64,000 nt of DNA, from NCBI RefSeq assembly GCF_009380215.1, contig NZ_WHUG01000005.1, positions 186,001 to 250,000 on the forward strand, written 5' to 3'. Shown here piece after piece: positions 55,641 to 64,000 of this stretch; positions within the stretch are counted from its first letter, which is position 1, and each line of letters starts with the position of its first letter. The notes under the pieces are model-generated. The model was not told where the DNA came from and did no database searches. It worked only from the letters and a program-made list of their open reading frames with translations. The position numbers and the translations under genes are program-made. This stretch comes from Rugamonas aquatica (GTDB lineage Bacteria; Pseudomonadota; Gammaproteobacteria; Burkholderiales; Burkholderiaceae_D).

Positions 55641-57416
55641 ATGCCCCACACCCTTGCGTTCCTGCCCCACTACGCCGCCGCCCATGCCCGCACGCTGCGC
55701 CAATTCATCGAAGCCTTCTGGAATGAGGGCTGCCTGGTCGGCGCCATCGAACCGGAGCAGAGCCGGCTGCGGCTTGAAGGCCGGGACGAGCACGATGCGC
55801 CGCTGGTCTACCACATCGATATCGCCGGCCACAGCGCATTCGACCGCCTGCGCCTGAGCGGCGAGGTACGCGCCGCCGGCTCCTCCATGCCGGACATCGC
55901 CGCCACGGTGTCGGCGCTGGTGCGGCACCTGCAACCGCAAGCGGAAGCCTTGCGCCGCTTCGTCGCCGAGTTGCAGCAGACGGCGCTCAAGCAGGCCTGG
56001 TCGATGACCACTGCGCCGCAGGCCACGCTGCAATCGCCCTACGCCTTGCAGGAAGCGGAATTGGGCGACGGCCATCCTTACCATCCGTGCTTCCGCTCGC
56101 GCATCGGCTTCAGCATCGACGAGCACCGGCGCTACGGCCCGGAATTCGCGCAAGCCTTCACGCTGACCTGGCTGGCGATCGACCGCGAAGCCAGCGAAAC
56201 CCACCAGCTGCCGGAACTCGACTACGACACCTTCATGCGCTCGCAGTTGGGAACGGAGGAGTACCACCGCCTGCTGGGCCGGATCGAAGCACAGGGCCAG
56301 GCACCGGCGCGTTACCGCCTGCTGCCGGTGCATCCGTGGCAATGGGAGCACGCCATCGCGCCGCACTTCGCCGACTGGCTGGCCGACGGCACCTTGCTGC
56401 ACCTGGGCGCAGGCCGCGCCGAATGGATGGCGCAGCAATCGATACGCTCGCTGAGCAGCGTGACAGCCGATGGCCGCTGCAACCTGAAGCTGCCACTGGC
56501 CATCGCCAACAGTTCGGCCGACCGCATCCTCTCCGACCATCACGTGCACAACGCGCCTCTGATCTCGCGCTGGCTGGACGCCATCTGCCGCGACGACGCC
56601 TTCCTGGCCGACGGCCAGCGGCTGGCGGTACTGGCCGAACCGGCCGGCATCACGGTCGCGGCGCAGCGCCAGCGCAGCGGCGCCTACGGCATGCTGGGCG
56701 CGATCTGGCGCAGCGCGCCGGAGTCGGTGCTGACGCAGGGCGAACAGGTGTTCCCGATGACCGCACTGACCACGCTGACCGGCGCCGGCGAACTGACCAT
56801 CGGCCCATGGCTGGCGCGGCACGGCACGGAACAGTGGGTGGCCGCGTTACTGGAGGCGAGCGTTCCGCCGCTTATGCACCTGATGATGGAGCACGGCGTA
56901 CTGCTCGAATGCCATGCGCAAAACACCCTGCTGATCTTGCGCGACGGCCTGCCGCGCCGCATCGCCATCCGCGACCTGCCCGGCGGCCTGCACTATCTGC
57001 AAGGCGCCACCAACGAAGCGCAGCTGGCCGGACTGCGCACGGCGCCGGCTTACCGAAACGCGCTCAACGCCAGCGCAGGCTTCATGTTCGACTCGACGAC
57101 GGAGGCGCGCGACTACCTGCTGGAGGTGCTGTTCTTCATCAACCTGGGCGAACTGGCGTGGAGGCTGGAGCGCCATCACGGCTATGCGGAGACGCTGTTC
57201 TGGTCCCAGGCCGCGCGCACCATCCTGGCCTATCAGTCGCGCTTCCCGGCGAGCGCCGCGCGCCATCGCGAGTTCGACCTGCTCGGTGCGACACTGCGGA
57301 TCGAATGCCTGGCGGCGCGCCGCCTGCTCGCGTGGAGCACGCAGCGCCTGCGTACGGTCGCCAACCCGCTGGCCGGCGCGAAGGCGACGCCCGTCGTCAG
57401 CGGCGGCAACGCATGA
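55641..57416 (+). CDS. IucA/IucC-family NIS siderophore synthetase 1
   Basis: 591 aa. N-terminal IucA/IucC domain with GHPYHPCFRSRIGFS (from 144), LLPVHPWQWEH, SSVTADGRCNLKLPLAIANSSADRILS, and a C-terminal FhuF-like domain (LMHLMMEHGVLLECHAQNTLL). These enzymes adenylate a carboxyl group of citrate or a citryl intermediate and join it to an amine or alcohol without an NRPS. First gene of the Fur-type operon; overlaps the exporter by ATGA. The substrate cannot be read from sequence. Confidence 0.92.
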   Translation: MPHTLAFLPHYAAAHARTLRQFIEAFWNEGCLVGAIEPEQSRLRLEGRDEHDAPLVYHIDIAGHSAFDRLRLSGEVRAAGSSMPDIAATVSALVRHLQPQAEALRRFVAELQQTALKQAWSMTTAPQATLQSPYALQEAELGDGHPYHPCFRSRIGFSIDEHRRYGPEFAQAFTLTWLAIDREASETHQLPELDYDTFMRSQLGTEEYHRLLGRIEAQGQAPARYRLLPVHPWQWEHAIAPHFADWLADGTLLHLGAGRAEWMAQQSIRSLSSVTADGRCNLKLPLAIANSSADRILSDHHVHNAPLISRWLDAICRDDAFLADGQRLAVLAEPAGITVAAQRQRSGAYGMLGAIWRSAPESVLTQGEQVFPMTALTTLTGAGELTIGPWLARHGTEQWVAALLEASVPPLMHLMMEHGVLLECHAQNTLLILRDGLPRRIAIRDLPGGLHYLQGATNEAQLAGLRTAPAYRNALNASAGFMFDSTTEARDYLLEVLFFINLGELAWRLERHHGYAETLFWSQAARTILAYQSRFPASAARHREFDLLGATLRIECLAARRLLAWSTQRLRTVANPLAGAKATPVVSGGNA

Positions 57417-58624
57417 GTGTCGCGCAAGCCGCATCGCGGCAGGCTGGCCTGACGCGTGCGGTGCTGGTCACGGTCGCCGGCCATTTCGGCGCGGCGTTCG
57501 CAGCCTTGTGCATGCCGCCGTTCTATGCGCAGATACTGGAATCGAGCTTCCCCGCGAGCGCCCCATCGGCGGCGCTGGCCGGCTGGTACTTCACGCTGCC
57601 GACGCTCGCAGCCGCCATCGCCAATCCGGCCTGGGGGCGGCTGGCCGACCGCATCGGCCGCCGCGCGTCGCTGATGCGGGCGCATGCCGGCTTATGCCTC
57701 AGCTTTATCCTCACCGGCCTGGCGCGCACGCCGACGGAATTCGCACTGGGCCTGATGCTGCAAGGGCTACTGGGCGGAACCTTCTCCGCGTCCAACGCCT
57801 ATCTGGCGGAACAACTGCCGCCGGCGCGGCTGGCGACACTGCTCGGCGTGATGCAGGCGTCGGCGCGAACCGCCTTGTTCGCCGGCCCGGCGCTGATCGG
57901 CATGATGAGCGGGCACGCCAACATGCTGCAGCTGTTCCTGTACCTGGCCTTGTTCCCCGGTGTCGCCTGCGTGGTGCTGTTCCTGCTGCCAGATGCTGTG
58001 GAGCCGCGCAGGCATGCCCATGCGCCGGCCGTATCGAACGCCGGCGCGCCATCGGACGCACAAGCCATCGCCGCCGCCGGCTGCGGCGTCAGCGCAGCGA
58101 ACCTGTACCGGTTGCAGGCGCTGTTCGCCATCGGCACCGTCCTGTCCTATCCCTATTTTGTCAGCGATCTCGCACAGCGGCTGCAAATCGGCGCCGCCAC
58201 CGCCGGCATGATGTTCGGCCTGCCGCACGTCCTGTTCCTGCTGCTGGCATGGCCGTTGGGACGCAAGCTCGGTTACGCCAACGCCCGCGCAGCCCTCGGA
58301 TGGTACGCCGCGCTGACCAGCGCCGGCCTGCTGGCGCAGGCGTTGGCTGACGCGCTGCCTTTGCTGCTGGCCGGCCGCATCCTGATGGGCATAGGCATGA
58401 CCGGCGCCTACCTTGCCATCAATACGCTGGCCGCTGCTACCTCCACCGTCGCCCGCGCCGGCCGCCACTTCGGCAGCCTGGAAGGAGCCAACAAATGGGG
58501 CGCCGTCAGCGCCGGCCTGCTGGCCAGCCTGCTCGCGCCATCGCTCGGTTATGCCGCACCGCTCTGGCTGGGGACAGCCGTCGTCGCCGCGCTGTTTATT
58601 TCACTGAAATGGAGACTGCTATGA
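57413..58624 (+). CDS. MFS transporter, probable siderophore exporter
   Basis: 403 aa with 12 predicted helices. It carries the MFS motif GRLADRIGRRASLM between helices 2 and 3. It overlaps synthetase genes on both sides by ATGA, so it is made with them; position and family parallel SbnD and SfaA, the exporters of staphyloferrins. It probably secretes the finished siderophore. Confidence 0.88.
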   Translation: MSVAQAASRQAGLTRAVLVTVAGHFGAAFAALCMPPFYAQILESSFPASAPSAALAGWYFTLPTLAAAIANPAWGRLADRIGRRASLMRAHAGLCLSFILTGLARTPTEFALGLMLQGLLGGTFSASNAYLAEQLPPARLATLLGVMQASARTALFAGPALIGMMSGHANMLQLFLYLALFPGVACVVLFLLPDAVEPRRHAHAPAVSNAGAPSDAQAIAAAGCGVSAANLYRLQALFAIGTVLSYPYFVSDLAQRLQIGAATAGMMFGLPHVLFLLLAWPLGRKLGYANARAALGWYAALTSAGLLAQALADALPLLLAGRILMGIGMTGAYLAINTLAAATSTVARAGRHFGSLEGANKWGAVSAGLLASLLAPSLGYAAPLWLGTAVVAALFISLKWRLL

Positions 58625-60444
58625 ACTCACCGCTGTTACCCAAGCATCTGCAGCCCGCCCCTTCCGATACCGAGAGCTTCGCCGAACGGCAGCATGGCCG
58701 CCTGCTGATCAACTGCTATGCGCGCGAGGTGGCGATGCAGGAGCACACGCTCGCCGTGCTGCCAGCCGGCCGCAACGCGCATCCGGCGATGCCTGCCGCG
58801 TATCACGGACAGGTGCTGGAAATCGCCTTGCCGCGCGTGGACAGCCAGTTGTGCGTCGGCGTGCTGCACGTCTCGGCCACCGCCAATTTCGACTACACCA
58901 CCAGCGTCTACCTGCGCCAGGGACAGGAAGCGTGGCGCGAAGCGGGCTGGCGGGAACTGGCGCGCCTCATCATCGAAGACCTTTCGCTCCGCGCCGCGAC
59001 ACCGTTCAACGACGAACTGCTGCAACAGATCGGCGACAGCATCGCCACCATGCAGGACGTGATGGACCGCCGTCCGACGCCGGCGCTGCCGCCGGCTGTC
59101 GCAGTCGCCACGCCGCTGCAAGCCTATATCGAGAGCGAGCAAGGACTGCTGACCGGACATCCCTTCCATCCGGCGCCGAAAAGCCGCGCCGACTGGTCGC
59201 CCGCCGAGCAGCGCGACTACTCGCCGGAACACAAGGCCAGCATGCGCCTGCACTACTTCCAGATCCCGCAACAGTGGCTGCTGAGCGACAGCATCGACGC
59301 CGGCGCGCTGCAAAGTCTCGCCGCGCAGGGCCTGGAGCCAAGCGACGGCGGAGTGATCGTGCCGCTGCACCCATGGCAAGCCGGCTGGATGCGCCGCCAA
59401 CCGCGCATCGCCAGCGCCTTGCGCAGAGGCGAGATTCTCGACCTCGGCCCTCATGGCCGCCCCTTCCATCCAACGGCGTCGGTACGCACGCTGCTGGCCG
59501 AGGACGCGGGGTCTTTCGTCAAGCTGTCGCTGAATATGCGCATCACCAACTGCATCCGCAACAACGCCCGCCACGAACTGCAAGGCGCGCTGACCGGTTC
59601 GCGGGTGTACCGCACCATGCAGGCCGACATGCAAAGCCGCTTCCCCGGTTTCCGCGTGCTGGAGGAACAGGCCTACGTCACCGTCGATCTGCCCGGCGCC
59701 GACCCTGCACTGGTCGACGGTTTCGGCGTGCTGCTGCGCGAGGGCGTGTCTGGCCTGCTGCAACAGGGCGTGCAGCCGATCGTGTGCGCAGCCTTGTTCG
59801 GCAACGGCGAACAAGGGCGCAAGCGGGTCTTCGCCCAGATCGAGCGCTACGCGCTGCATCGCGGCTACACGCTGGAGCATGCGGCGCGCAGCTGGTTCGC
59901 GCGCTATGCGGAGACTGCCGTACATCCCATTCTGTACCTGCTGTTCGAACATGGCGTGGCGTTCGAGCCGCACATGCAGAACACTGTCGTAGGCCTTGAC
60001 GGCGAAGGCGCGCCCAGCCACTTTATCTTGCGCGATCTGGAGCTCACGCGGCTCGCGCCGCAGGCACATGCGCTGGCCCACGCCATGCAACTGGAACCGG
60101 ACACGCTGTCGGCCTTGTGCTGCACCGATGAACGGGCCTGGACGCGCATCGGATACTGCCTGTTCGTCAACAACCTGTGCGAGGTCATCGCCTGCATCGC
60201 CAACGGCAACCATAGCCTGAACCTGGCCCTGTGGGGAGTGCTGCGCAATTCGCTGCAGGACTACCTGGCGAAATTCCCCAATCCGTCCGCCAGCCGCCGC
60301 ATCCGGGGTCTGCTGGCAGGCGAGCCTTTGCCGGCCAAAGGCAATCTGCTGACGCGCTTCCTGCGCCAGGCAGACCGCCAGGCCAGCTACCTTCCCTTGT
60401 ATCACCCGCTTGGCGTCGTCAACGGCGCGGCGGCATCCTTATAA
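58621..60444 (+). CDS. IucA/IucC-family NIS siderophore synthetase 2
   Basis: 607 aa. TGHPFHPAPKSRADWS (178-193), VPLHPWQAGWM, FHPTASVRTLL, FVKLSLNMRITNCIRNN and the FhuF-like end (ILYLLFEHGVAFEPHMQNTVVG) are intact. It is clearly different from synthetase 1, so the two probably act in sequence on the two ends of the acceptor. The PKSR variant of the HPxHPxxK motif is typical of IucC/AcsA-like enzymes. Confidence 0.92.
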   Translation: MNSPLLPKHLQPAPSDTESFAERQHGRLLINCYAREVAMQEHTLAVLPAGRNAHPAMPAAYHGQVLEIALPRVDSQLCVGVLHVSATANFDYTTSVYLRQGQEAWREAGWRELARLIIEDLSLRAATPFNDELLQQIGDSIATMQDVMDRRPTPALPPAVAVATPLQAYIESEQGLLTGHPFHPAPKSRADWSPAEQRDYSPEHKASMRLHYFQIPQQWLLSDSIDAGALQSLAAQGLEPSDGGVIVPLHPWQAGWMRRQPRIASALRRGEILDLGPHGRPFHPTASVRTLLAEDAGSFVKLSLNMRITNCIRNNARHELQGALTGSRVYRTMQADMQSRFPGFRVLEEQAYVTVDLPGADPALVDGFGVLLREGVSGLLQQGVQPIVCAALFGNGEQGRKRVFAQIERYALHRGYTLEHAARSWFARYAETAVHPILYLLFEHGVAFEPHMQNTVVGLDGEGAPSHFILRDLELTRLAPQAHALAHAMQLEPDTLSALCCTDERAWTRIGYCLFVNNLCEVIACIANGNHSLNLALWGVLRNSLQDYLAKFPNPSASRRIRGLLAGEPLPAKGNLLTRFLRQADRQASYLPLYHPLGVVNGAAASL

Positions 60445-60462
60445 CAACCGCTCTCCAAAATA

Positions 60463-62505
60463 ATGAAAACAGTTCTGAAACCTTTACCCCTGCTGCTGGC
60501 AGGCTTCGTTTTCTCCGCACAGGCGGACGATATCCAGACCATGCAACAGGTAACCGTGACCGGCAGCAGCGACGGCCTGGCCGCCAGCGCAGGCGGGACC
60601 AAGACCCAGGGCAGCCTGCTCGACGCGCCGCAATCGGTCAGCATCGTCAGCCAGGAAAATCTGCGCAACCGCGCCGCGCTGACCAGCAAGGATGCGCTGG
60701 ACTATGTCAGCAGCGTGGTGGCCGGCCAGGGCGAAGGCCGGCGCGACGAGTTCTATATCCGCGGTTTCTACTCGCTGCGCGACACCAGCCTCGATGGCGT
60801 GCGCGACGACACGCTGTACTCGCGCGACCTGGCGACGGTCGAGAAGATCGAAGTAATCAAGGGCGCCGCTGCGGCGCTGTATGGACGCGGCTCGGCCGGT
60901 GGCCTGATCAACCGCGTCAGCAAGCAGCCGCGCGCCAAGCAGGAAACCGAAGTCTCCGCCACGGTGGCGTCGGATAACGAGCGGCGCGTCAGCGTCGACG
61001 CCGGCGGCGCCCTCGGCGGCGGCATCGACGGCCGCCTGATCGCCGTCTACGATACCGGCGACAGCTATCGCGACGTGGTCGAACACACGCGCAAGCTGCT
61101 GGCGCCTTCGCTGAAATTTGCGCTGTCGCCTGCTACCTCGCTGCTGCTCCAGGCGGAGGTGCAGCGCGAGGACCGCACGCCGGATCGCGGCGTGCCGTCG
61201 CTGAAGGGCCGGCCGGTCGATGTCTCGCCGTCGACCTACTACGGCGAACGCTACGACTACACTCGCACCGACAGCGATATGGCGAAGGCCAAACTGGAAC
61301 ACCGCTTCAACGATCGCCTGAAGCTGGAAAACACCTTCCAGTACAGCCGCACCGAACTTGAAGGCGTGAACACCCGCAACCGCCGCGTCAATGCGGACAA
61401 CACCGTGTCGCGTCAGATCACCTACTTCCCGCAGACGCAGCGCAACCTGATCAACCAAACCGAGTTGACCTACACGCTGGACCAGCACGCGCTGCTGGTC
61501 GGGCTGGAGCTGTCGGACCAGAAGCGCGATGTCGTCACCGCGCAGACCGGCATCGCCTATCCGGTGAGCCTGTACGCGCCGCAGCATGTACTGCCTGCGC
61601 CTAATCTGAGCACTCTGCCGGTCTCGCTGAACAACGCGTTCACGGCCAAGACGCAGGCGCTGTACCTGCAGGACCAGATCAGCATCGCGCCGCAGTGGAA
61701 GGCGCTGGCCGGCGTGCGCTTCGACCGCTTCCAGCAGGAGCAGAACAATCGCCTGACCAAGGTGTTCAGCGAACGCACCGATAACGTTGTCTCGCCGCGC
61801 GCGGGCCTGGTGTATCAGCCGCTGGACGGCCAGTCGTGGTATCTGAATCTGAGCCGTTCGTCGCAGCCGGGTGGCGGCGACCTGCTGTACAGCGGCAGCA
61901 CGCCTCTGTCGCAAGTCAAGCCGTTGCAGACCGATTTGCAGGAAGTGGGCTACAAGCAGGAATGGCTGGGTGGACGCTTCTCCACCACCGCCGCGCTGTT
62001 CCGCATCGAGCAGCGCAACCAGTTGACGCTGGACCCGAGCGATCCGGCCGGCCTGCGCCAGCTGCAAGTCGGTAAGCAGCGCAATCAGGGCGTGGAGCTG
62101 GAACTGCAAGGCGCGCTTTGGCAAGGCGGACGCTTGAACGCATCCTACACCTACAACGATGCGCGCATCGTCGCGTCCAACGATATCCCGAGCGGCAACC
62201 GTGCGGAGATGACGCCGCGCCATCGCGCATCGCTGTGGGTGGACCAGGAGTTGGGCGGCGCGTGGAACGCGGGCCTCGGTGTGCTGCTTAGCAGCGCCCA
62301 GTTCGCGCTGTCGGACAACGCCGTGCAGCTGCCTGGCTACGGCCGCGTGGATGCGGCGATCGGCTATCGCGGCAAGCAGTATGAGGTGCGCTTCAAGTTG
62401 AACAACGTCGGCAATGCGCGCTTCTACGAATCGGCCATCAACAACGTGCAGATCCAGCCGGGTGCGTCGCGCAATGCGAGCGTGACGCTGACCAGCCGGT
62501 TCTGA
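60463..62505 (+). CDS. TonB-dependent siderophore receptor
   Basis: 680 aa. Signal peptide MKTVLKPLPLLLAGFVFSAQA, plug domain (MQQVTVTGSSDGLAASAGGTKTQGSLLDAPQSVSIVSQE, VIKGAAAALYGRGSAGGLIN) and a 22-strand type barrel ending in SVTLTSRF. This is the siderophore-receptor subfamily. It follows the second synthetase by 18 bases, so it takes up the cognate ferric chelate. No TonB, ExbBD or periplasmic binding protein is in the operon. Confidence 0.94.
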   Translation: MKTVLKPLPLLLAGFVFSAQADDIQTMQQVTVTGSSDGLAASAGGTKTQGSLLDAPQSVSIVSQENLRNRAALTSKDALDYVSSVVAGQGEGRRDEFYIRGFYSLRDTSLDGVRDDTLYSRDLATVEKIEVIKGAAAALYGRGSAGGLINRVSKQPRAKQETEVSATVASDNERRVSVDAGGALGGGIDGRLIAVYDTGDSYRDVVEHTRKLLAPSLKFALSPATSLLLQAEVQREDRTPDRGVPSLKGRPVDVSPSTYYGERYDYTRTDSDMAKAKLEHRFNDRLKLENTFQYSRTELEGVNTRNRRVNADNTVSRQITYFPQTQRNLINQTELTYTLDQHALLVGLELSDQKRDVVTAQTGIAYPVSLYAPQHVLPAPNLSTLPVSLNNAFTAKTQALYLQDQISIAPQWKALAGVRFDRFQQEQNNRLTKVFSERTDNVVSPRAGLVYQPLDGQSWYLNLSRSSQPGGGDLLYSGSTPLSQVKPLQTDLQEVGYKQEWLGGRFSTTAALFRIEQRNQLTLDPSDPAGLRQLQVGKQRNQGVELELQGALWQGGRLNASYTYNDARIVASNDIPSGNRAEMTPRHRASLWVDQELGGAWNAGLGVLLSSAQFALSDNAVQLPGYGRVDAAIGYRGKQYEVRFKLNNVGNARFYESAINNVQIQPGASRNASVTLTSRF

Positions 62506-62517
62506 TCCAACGGGCGC

Positions 62518-63162
62518 TTATTCGGCGTCTGGCTGCTGCGACGGGTGCGCCTGCTGGAAGGCAGGCAGCTCGCCGCAGGCGGCGTGGATACGCATGACCG
62601 TCGGATACGGCGCCAGATCCACGCCGAAGCGCTGGGCGCTGAATACTTGCGGCACCAGGCAGCAATCGGCCAGCGTCGGCGTGTCGCCGTGGCAGTAGCG
62701 GCCGGTGCGCGCGTCGTCGGCCAGCAGGCGCTCCAGTGTCTCCAGGCCGATCTGCAGCCAGTGCTGCTGCCATTGCAGCTTGACCTCTTCGCTTACCTTC
62801 AACGGGCCCTTCAGGTACTTCAGCACACGCAGGTTGCCCAGCGGGTGCGTGTCGGCGGCCACCGTCAGCGCCAGCGCGCGCACGCGGGCGCGGTCGGCCG
62901 CGCCGGACGGCAGCAGCGGCGCTTGCGGGCGCGTCTCCTCCAGATATTCGATGATGGCCAGCGACTGGCCGATCACGCTGCCGTCGTCATCCAGCGTCGG
63001 CAGCAGCGCAGATGGATTGAGCGCGCGGTAGCTATCGGTGAGCTGTTCGCCGCCGTCGCGCAGCAGGTGGACCGGCACGGCGTCGTAGGCCAGCCCCTTC
63101 AGGTTCAGCGCAATGCGAACGCGGTAGGCGGCGGAGCTACGGAAGTAGGTATAAAGCTTCAT
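62518..63162 (-). CDS. maiA: Maleylacetoacetate isomerase (zeta-class GST)
   Basis: 214 aa. The N-terminal thioredoxin-fold has the zeta signature (YTYFRSSAAYRVRIALNLKGL) and QSLAIIEYLEE binds glutathione. It isomerises maleylacetoacetate to fumarylacetoacetate in tyrosine/homogentisate breakdown, or maleylpyruvate in the gentisate route. The overlapping aromatic-acid type carrier supports the gentisate option. Confidence 0.88.
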   Translation of the reverse strand: MKLYTYFRSSAAYRVRIALNLKGLAYDAVPVHLLRDGGEQLTDSYRALNPSALLPTLDDDGSVIGQSLAIIEYLEETRPQAPLLPSGAADRARVRALALTVAADTHPLGNLRVLKYLKGPLKVSEEVKLQWQQHWLQIGLETLERLLADDARTGRYCHGDTPTLADCCLVPQVFSAQRFGVDLAPYPTVMRIHAACGELPAFQQAHPSQQPDAE

Positions 63163-64000
63163 GCAAGTTCTCGTTCAAAAATGTGAGCCGGCTGCGGACG
63201 GTCCATCATCCACAGCATGACCGCCGACAGCAGCGCCGGCACGGCGGCGATCACGAAGATGGTGCTGTTCGGCCAGTTCATGCGTATCAGTTCTCCGCCC
63301 AGCACCGGGCCGATGATGGAGCCGACGCGGCCCACACCCAGGCTCCAGCCGATGCCGGTCGAGCGCAGCGTGGTCGGATAGTAGTTGGCCGCCAGCGCAT
63401 TCACTGCCGGCTGACCGCCGACGATGCAGAAGCCCGCCACCAAAATCGCCAGGAACAGGAAGGCCAGCGAAGCCTCGGGACGGCCGATCAGCACTATCGC
63501 CACGGACGCCACCAGGAAGCCAGGTATCAGCACGCGGCGGAAGCTGGAGCGGTCGATCAGTTGGCCCATCATCAGCGTGCCGATGGTGCCGCCGATAGGC
63601 AGGATGGTGCCGGCCAATACCGCCATGCTGGTCGACATGCCGGCGTCCTTGAGGATGGTCGGCAGCCAGTTGGACAGGAAGTACAGATTGAGCAGGTTGA
63701 GGAAGTTGACCAGCCAAAGCAGCACGGTGGTGCGCGCGCGACCTTCACGGAACAGCTCCGCAACCGAACCGCGCTTGCCGGTCTTCTCATGCACCAGGTA
63801 GCGGCTGCCCGCATGCACGGTGGACGTCGGATCGATGCGGCGCAGCCACTGCGCCACGCGCTCGACGCGCTTGCCGCTCAGGACCACGTACTGCATCGAC
63901 TCCGGCAGCATGAAGATCATCAGCATGCCGATCGCCAGCGGCAGCACGCCGCCGACGTAGAACACCGACTGCCAGCCATACGAAGGAATCAGCGCGGCCG
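63159..64000 (-). CDS. Aromatic-acid:H+ symporter type MFS carrier (N-terminus cut off by window edge)
   Basis: The last about 280 residues (six helices and the central loop) are present; the gene continues past 64000. GWQSVFYVGGVLPLAIGMLMIFMLPESMQY, the second-half motif GQLIDRSSFRRVLI and GWSLGVGRVGSIIGPVLGG are typical of the AAHS family (PcaK, MhpT, 3-hydroxybenzoate carriers). It overlaps maiA by ATGA, so uptake of a ring acid and ring-cleavage product isomerisation are coupled. Confidence 0.85.
   Translation of the reverse strand, partial: AALIPSYGWQSVFYVGGVLPLAIGMLMIFMLPESMQYVVLSGKRVERVAQWLRRIDPTSTVHAGSRYLVHEKTGKRGSVAELFREGRARTTVLLWLVNFLNLLNLYFLSNWLPTILKDAGMSTSMAVLAGTILPIGGTIGTLMMGQLIDRSSFRRVLIPGFLVASVAIVLIGRPEASLAFLFLAILVAGFCIVGGQPAVNALAANYYPTTLRSTGIGWSLGVGRVGSIIGPVLGGELIRMNWPNSTIFVIAAVPALLSAVMLWMMDRPQPAHIFERELA

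Noticed and set aside
56087..58624. An 845-codon plus-strand frame spanning synthetase 1 and the exporter
   Set aside because: Its C-terminal part is simply the exporter; the upstream part is out of frame with the synthetase. The true exporter start is the ATG at 57413.

Overview
The window is chromosomal DNA of a high-GC betaproteobacterium, most likely an Oxalobacteraceae member (Massilia/Duganella/Janthinobacterium-like). This rests on protein character, the rpsO-pnp, ilvBNC, pssA-leuA and iscRSUA-hscBA-fdx-iscX blocks, and Burkholderiales-typical families (DUF3619, DUF3106). Coding is dense, with many 4-base ATGA overlaps. I saw no rRNA, tRNA, CRISPR array, intact insertion sequence or prophage.

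Layout. 1-2.0 kb: a truncated B3-type metallo-beta-lactamase and a secreted cytochrome c/PQQ-type sugar dehydrogenase fusion. 2.0-10.2 kb: a minus-strand cassette, DUF29 - MoxR-like AAA+ ATPase - unknown - vWA protein with a predicted HEXXH metallopeptidase - unknown - PaaK-like adenylating enzyme - NadR-like NAD enzyme - DUF29. Its six central genes are chained by ATGA overlaps or a 1-bp gap. This is the best candidate for an undescribed system. 10.3-13 kb: pnp and rpsO with hairpin terminators. 13-17 kb: lipoprotein, SLC45-like sugar MFS carrier, outer-membrane barrel, ArsR regulator with a monooxygenase-fold protein. 17-29 kb: amino-acid and lipid block, with a periplasmic cyclohexadienyl dehydratase/chorismate mutase fusion, leuA and pssA, then ilvC-ilvN-ilvB. 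The two halves are separated by about 4 kb of accessory genes (two SIMPL proteins, an Lgt-like protein, a DUF3298-like protein and a frameshifted gene).

29.6-34 kb: sigma factor - DUF3619 - DUF3106 - RDD operon and a prolyl oligopeptidase. 34-42.5 kb: the complete ISC iron-sulfur operon behind a recognisable IscR site, followed by a methyltransferase, threonine aldolase and a pseudouridine-synthase-like protein with a substituted catalytic position. 42.5-49.4 kb: a uracil-DNA-glycosylase-like protein lacking the usual catalytic Asp, a LysR regulator divergent from two Tat-exported deiminases, an orphan antitoxin, a GGDEF tail fused to a copied leader of the glycosylase gene, and a GH144-like glucanase.

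49.4-55.5 kb: a tripartite ABC exporter without its outer-membrane channel, and a membrane diguanylate cyclase. 55.5-62.5 kb: a Fur-type operon for an NRPS-independent siderophore: NIS synthetase - MFS exporter - NIS synthetase - TonB receptor. 62.5-64 kb: maleylacetoacetate isomerase and a truncated aromatic-acid type MFS carrier.

Functions are inferred from recognised motifs, family knowledge and gene order only; no database search was possible.
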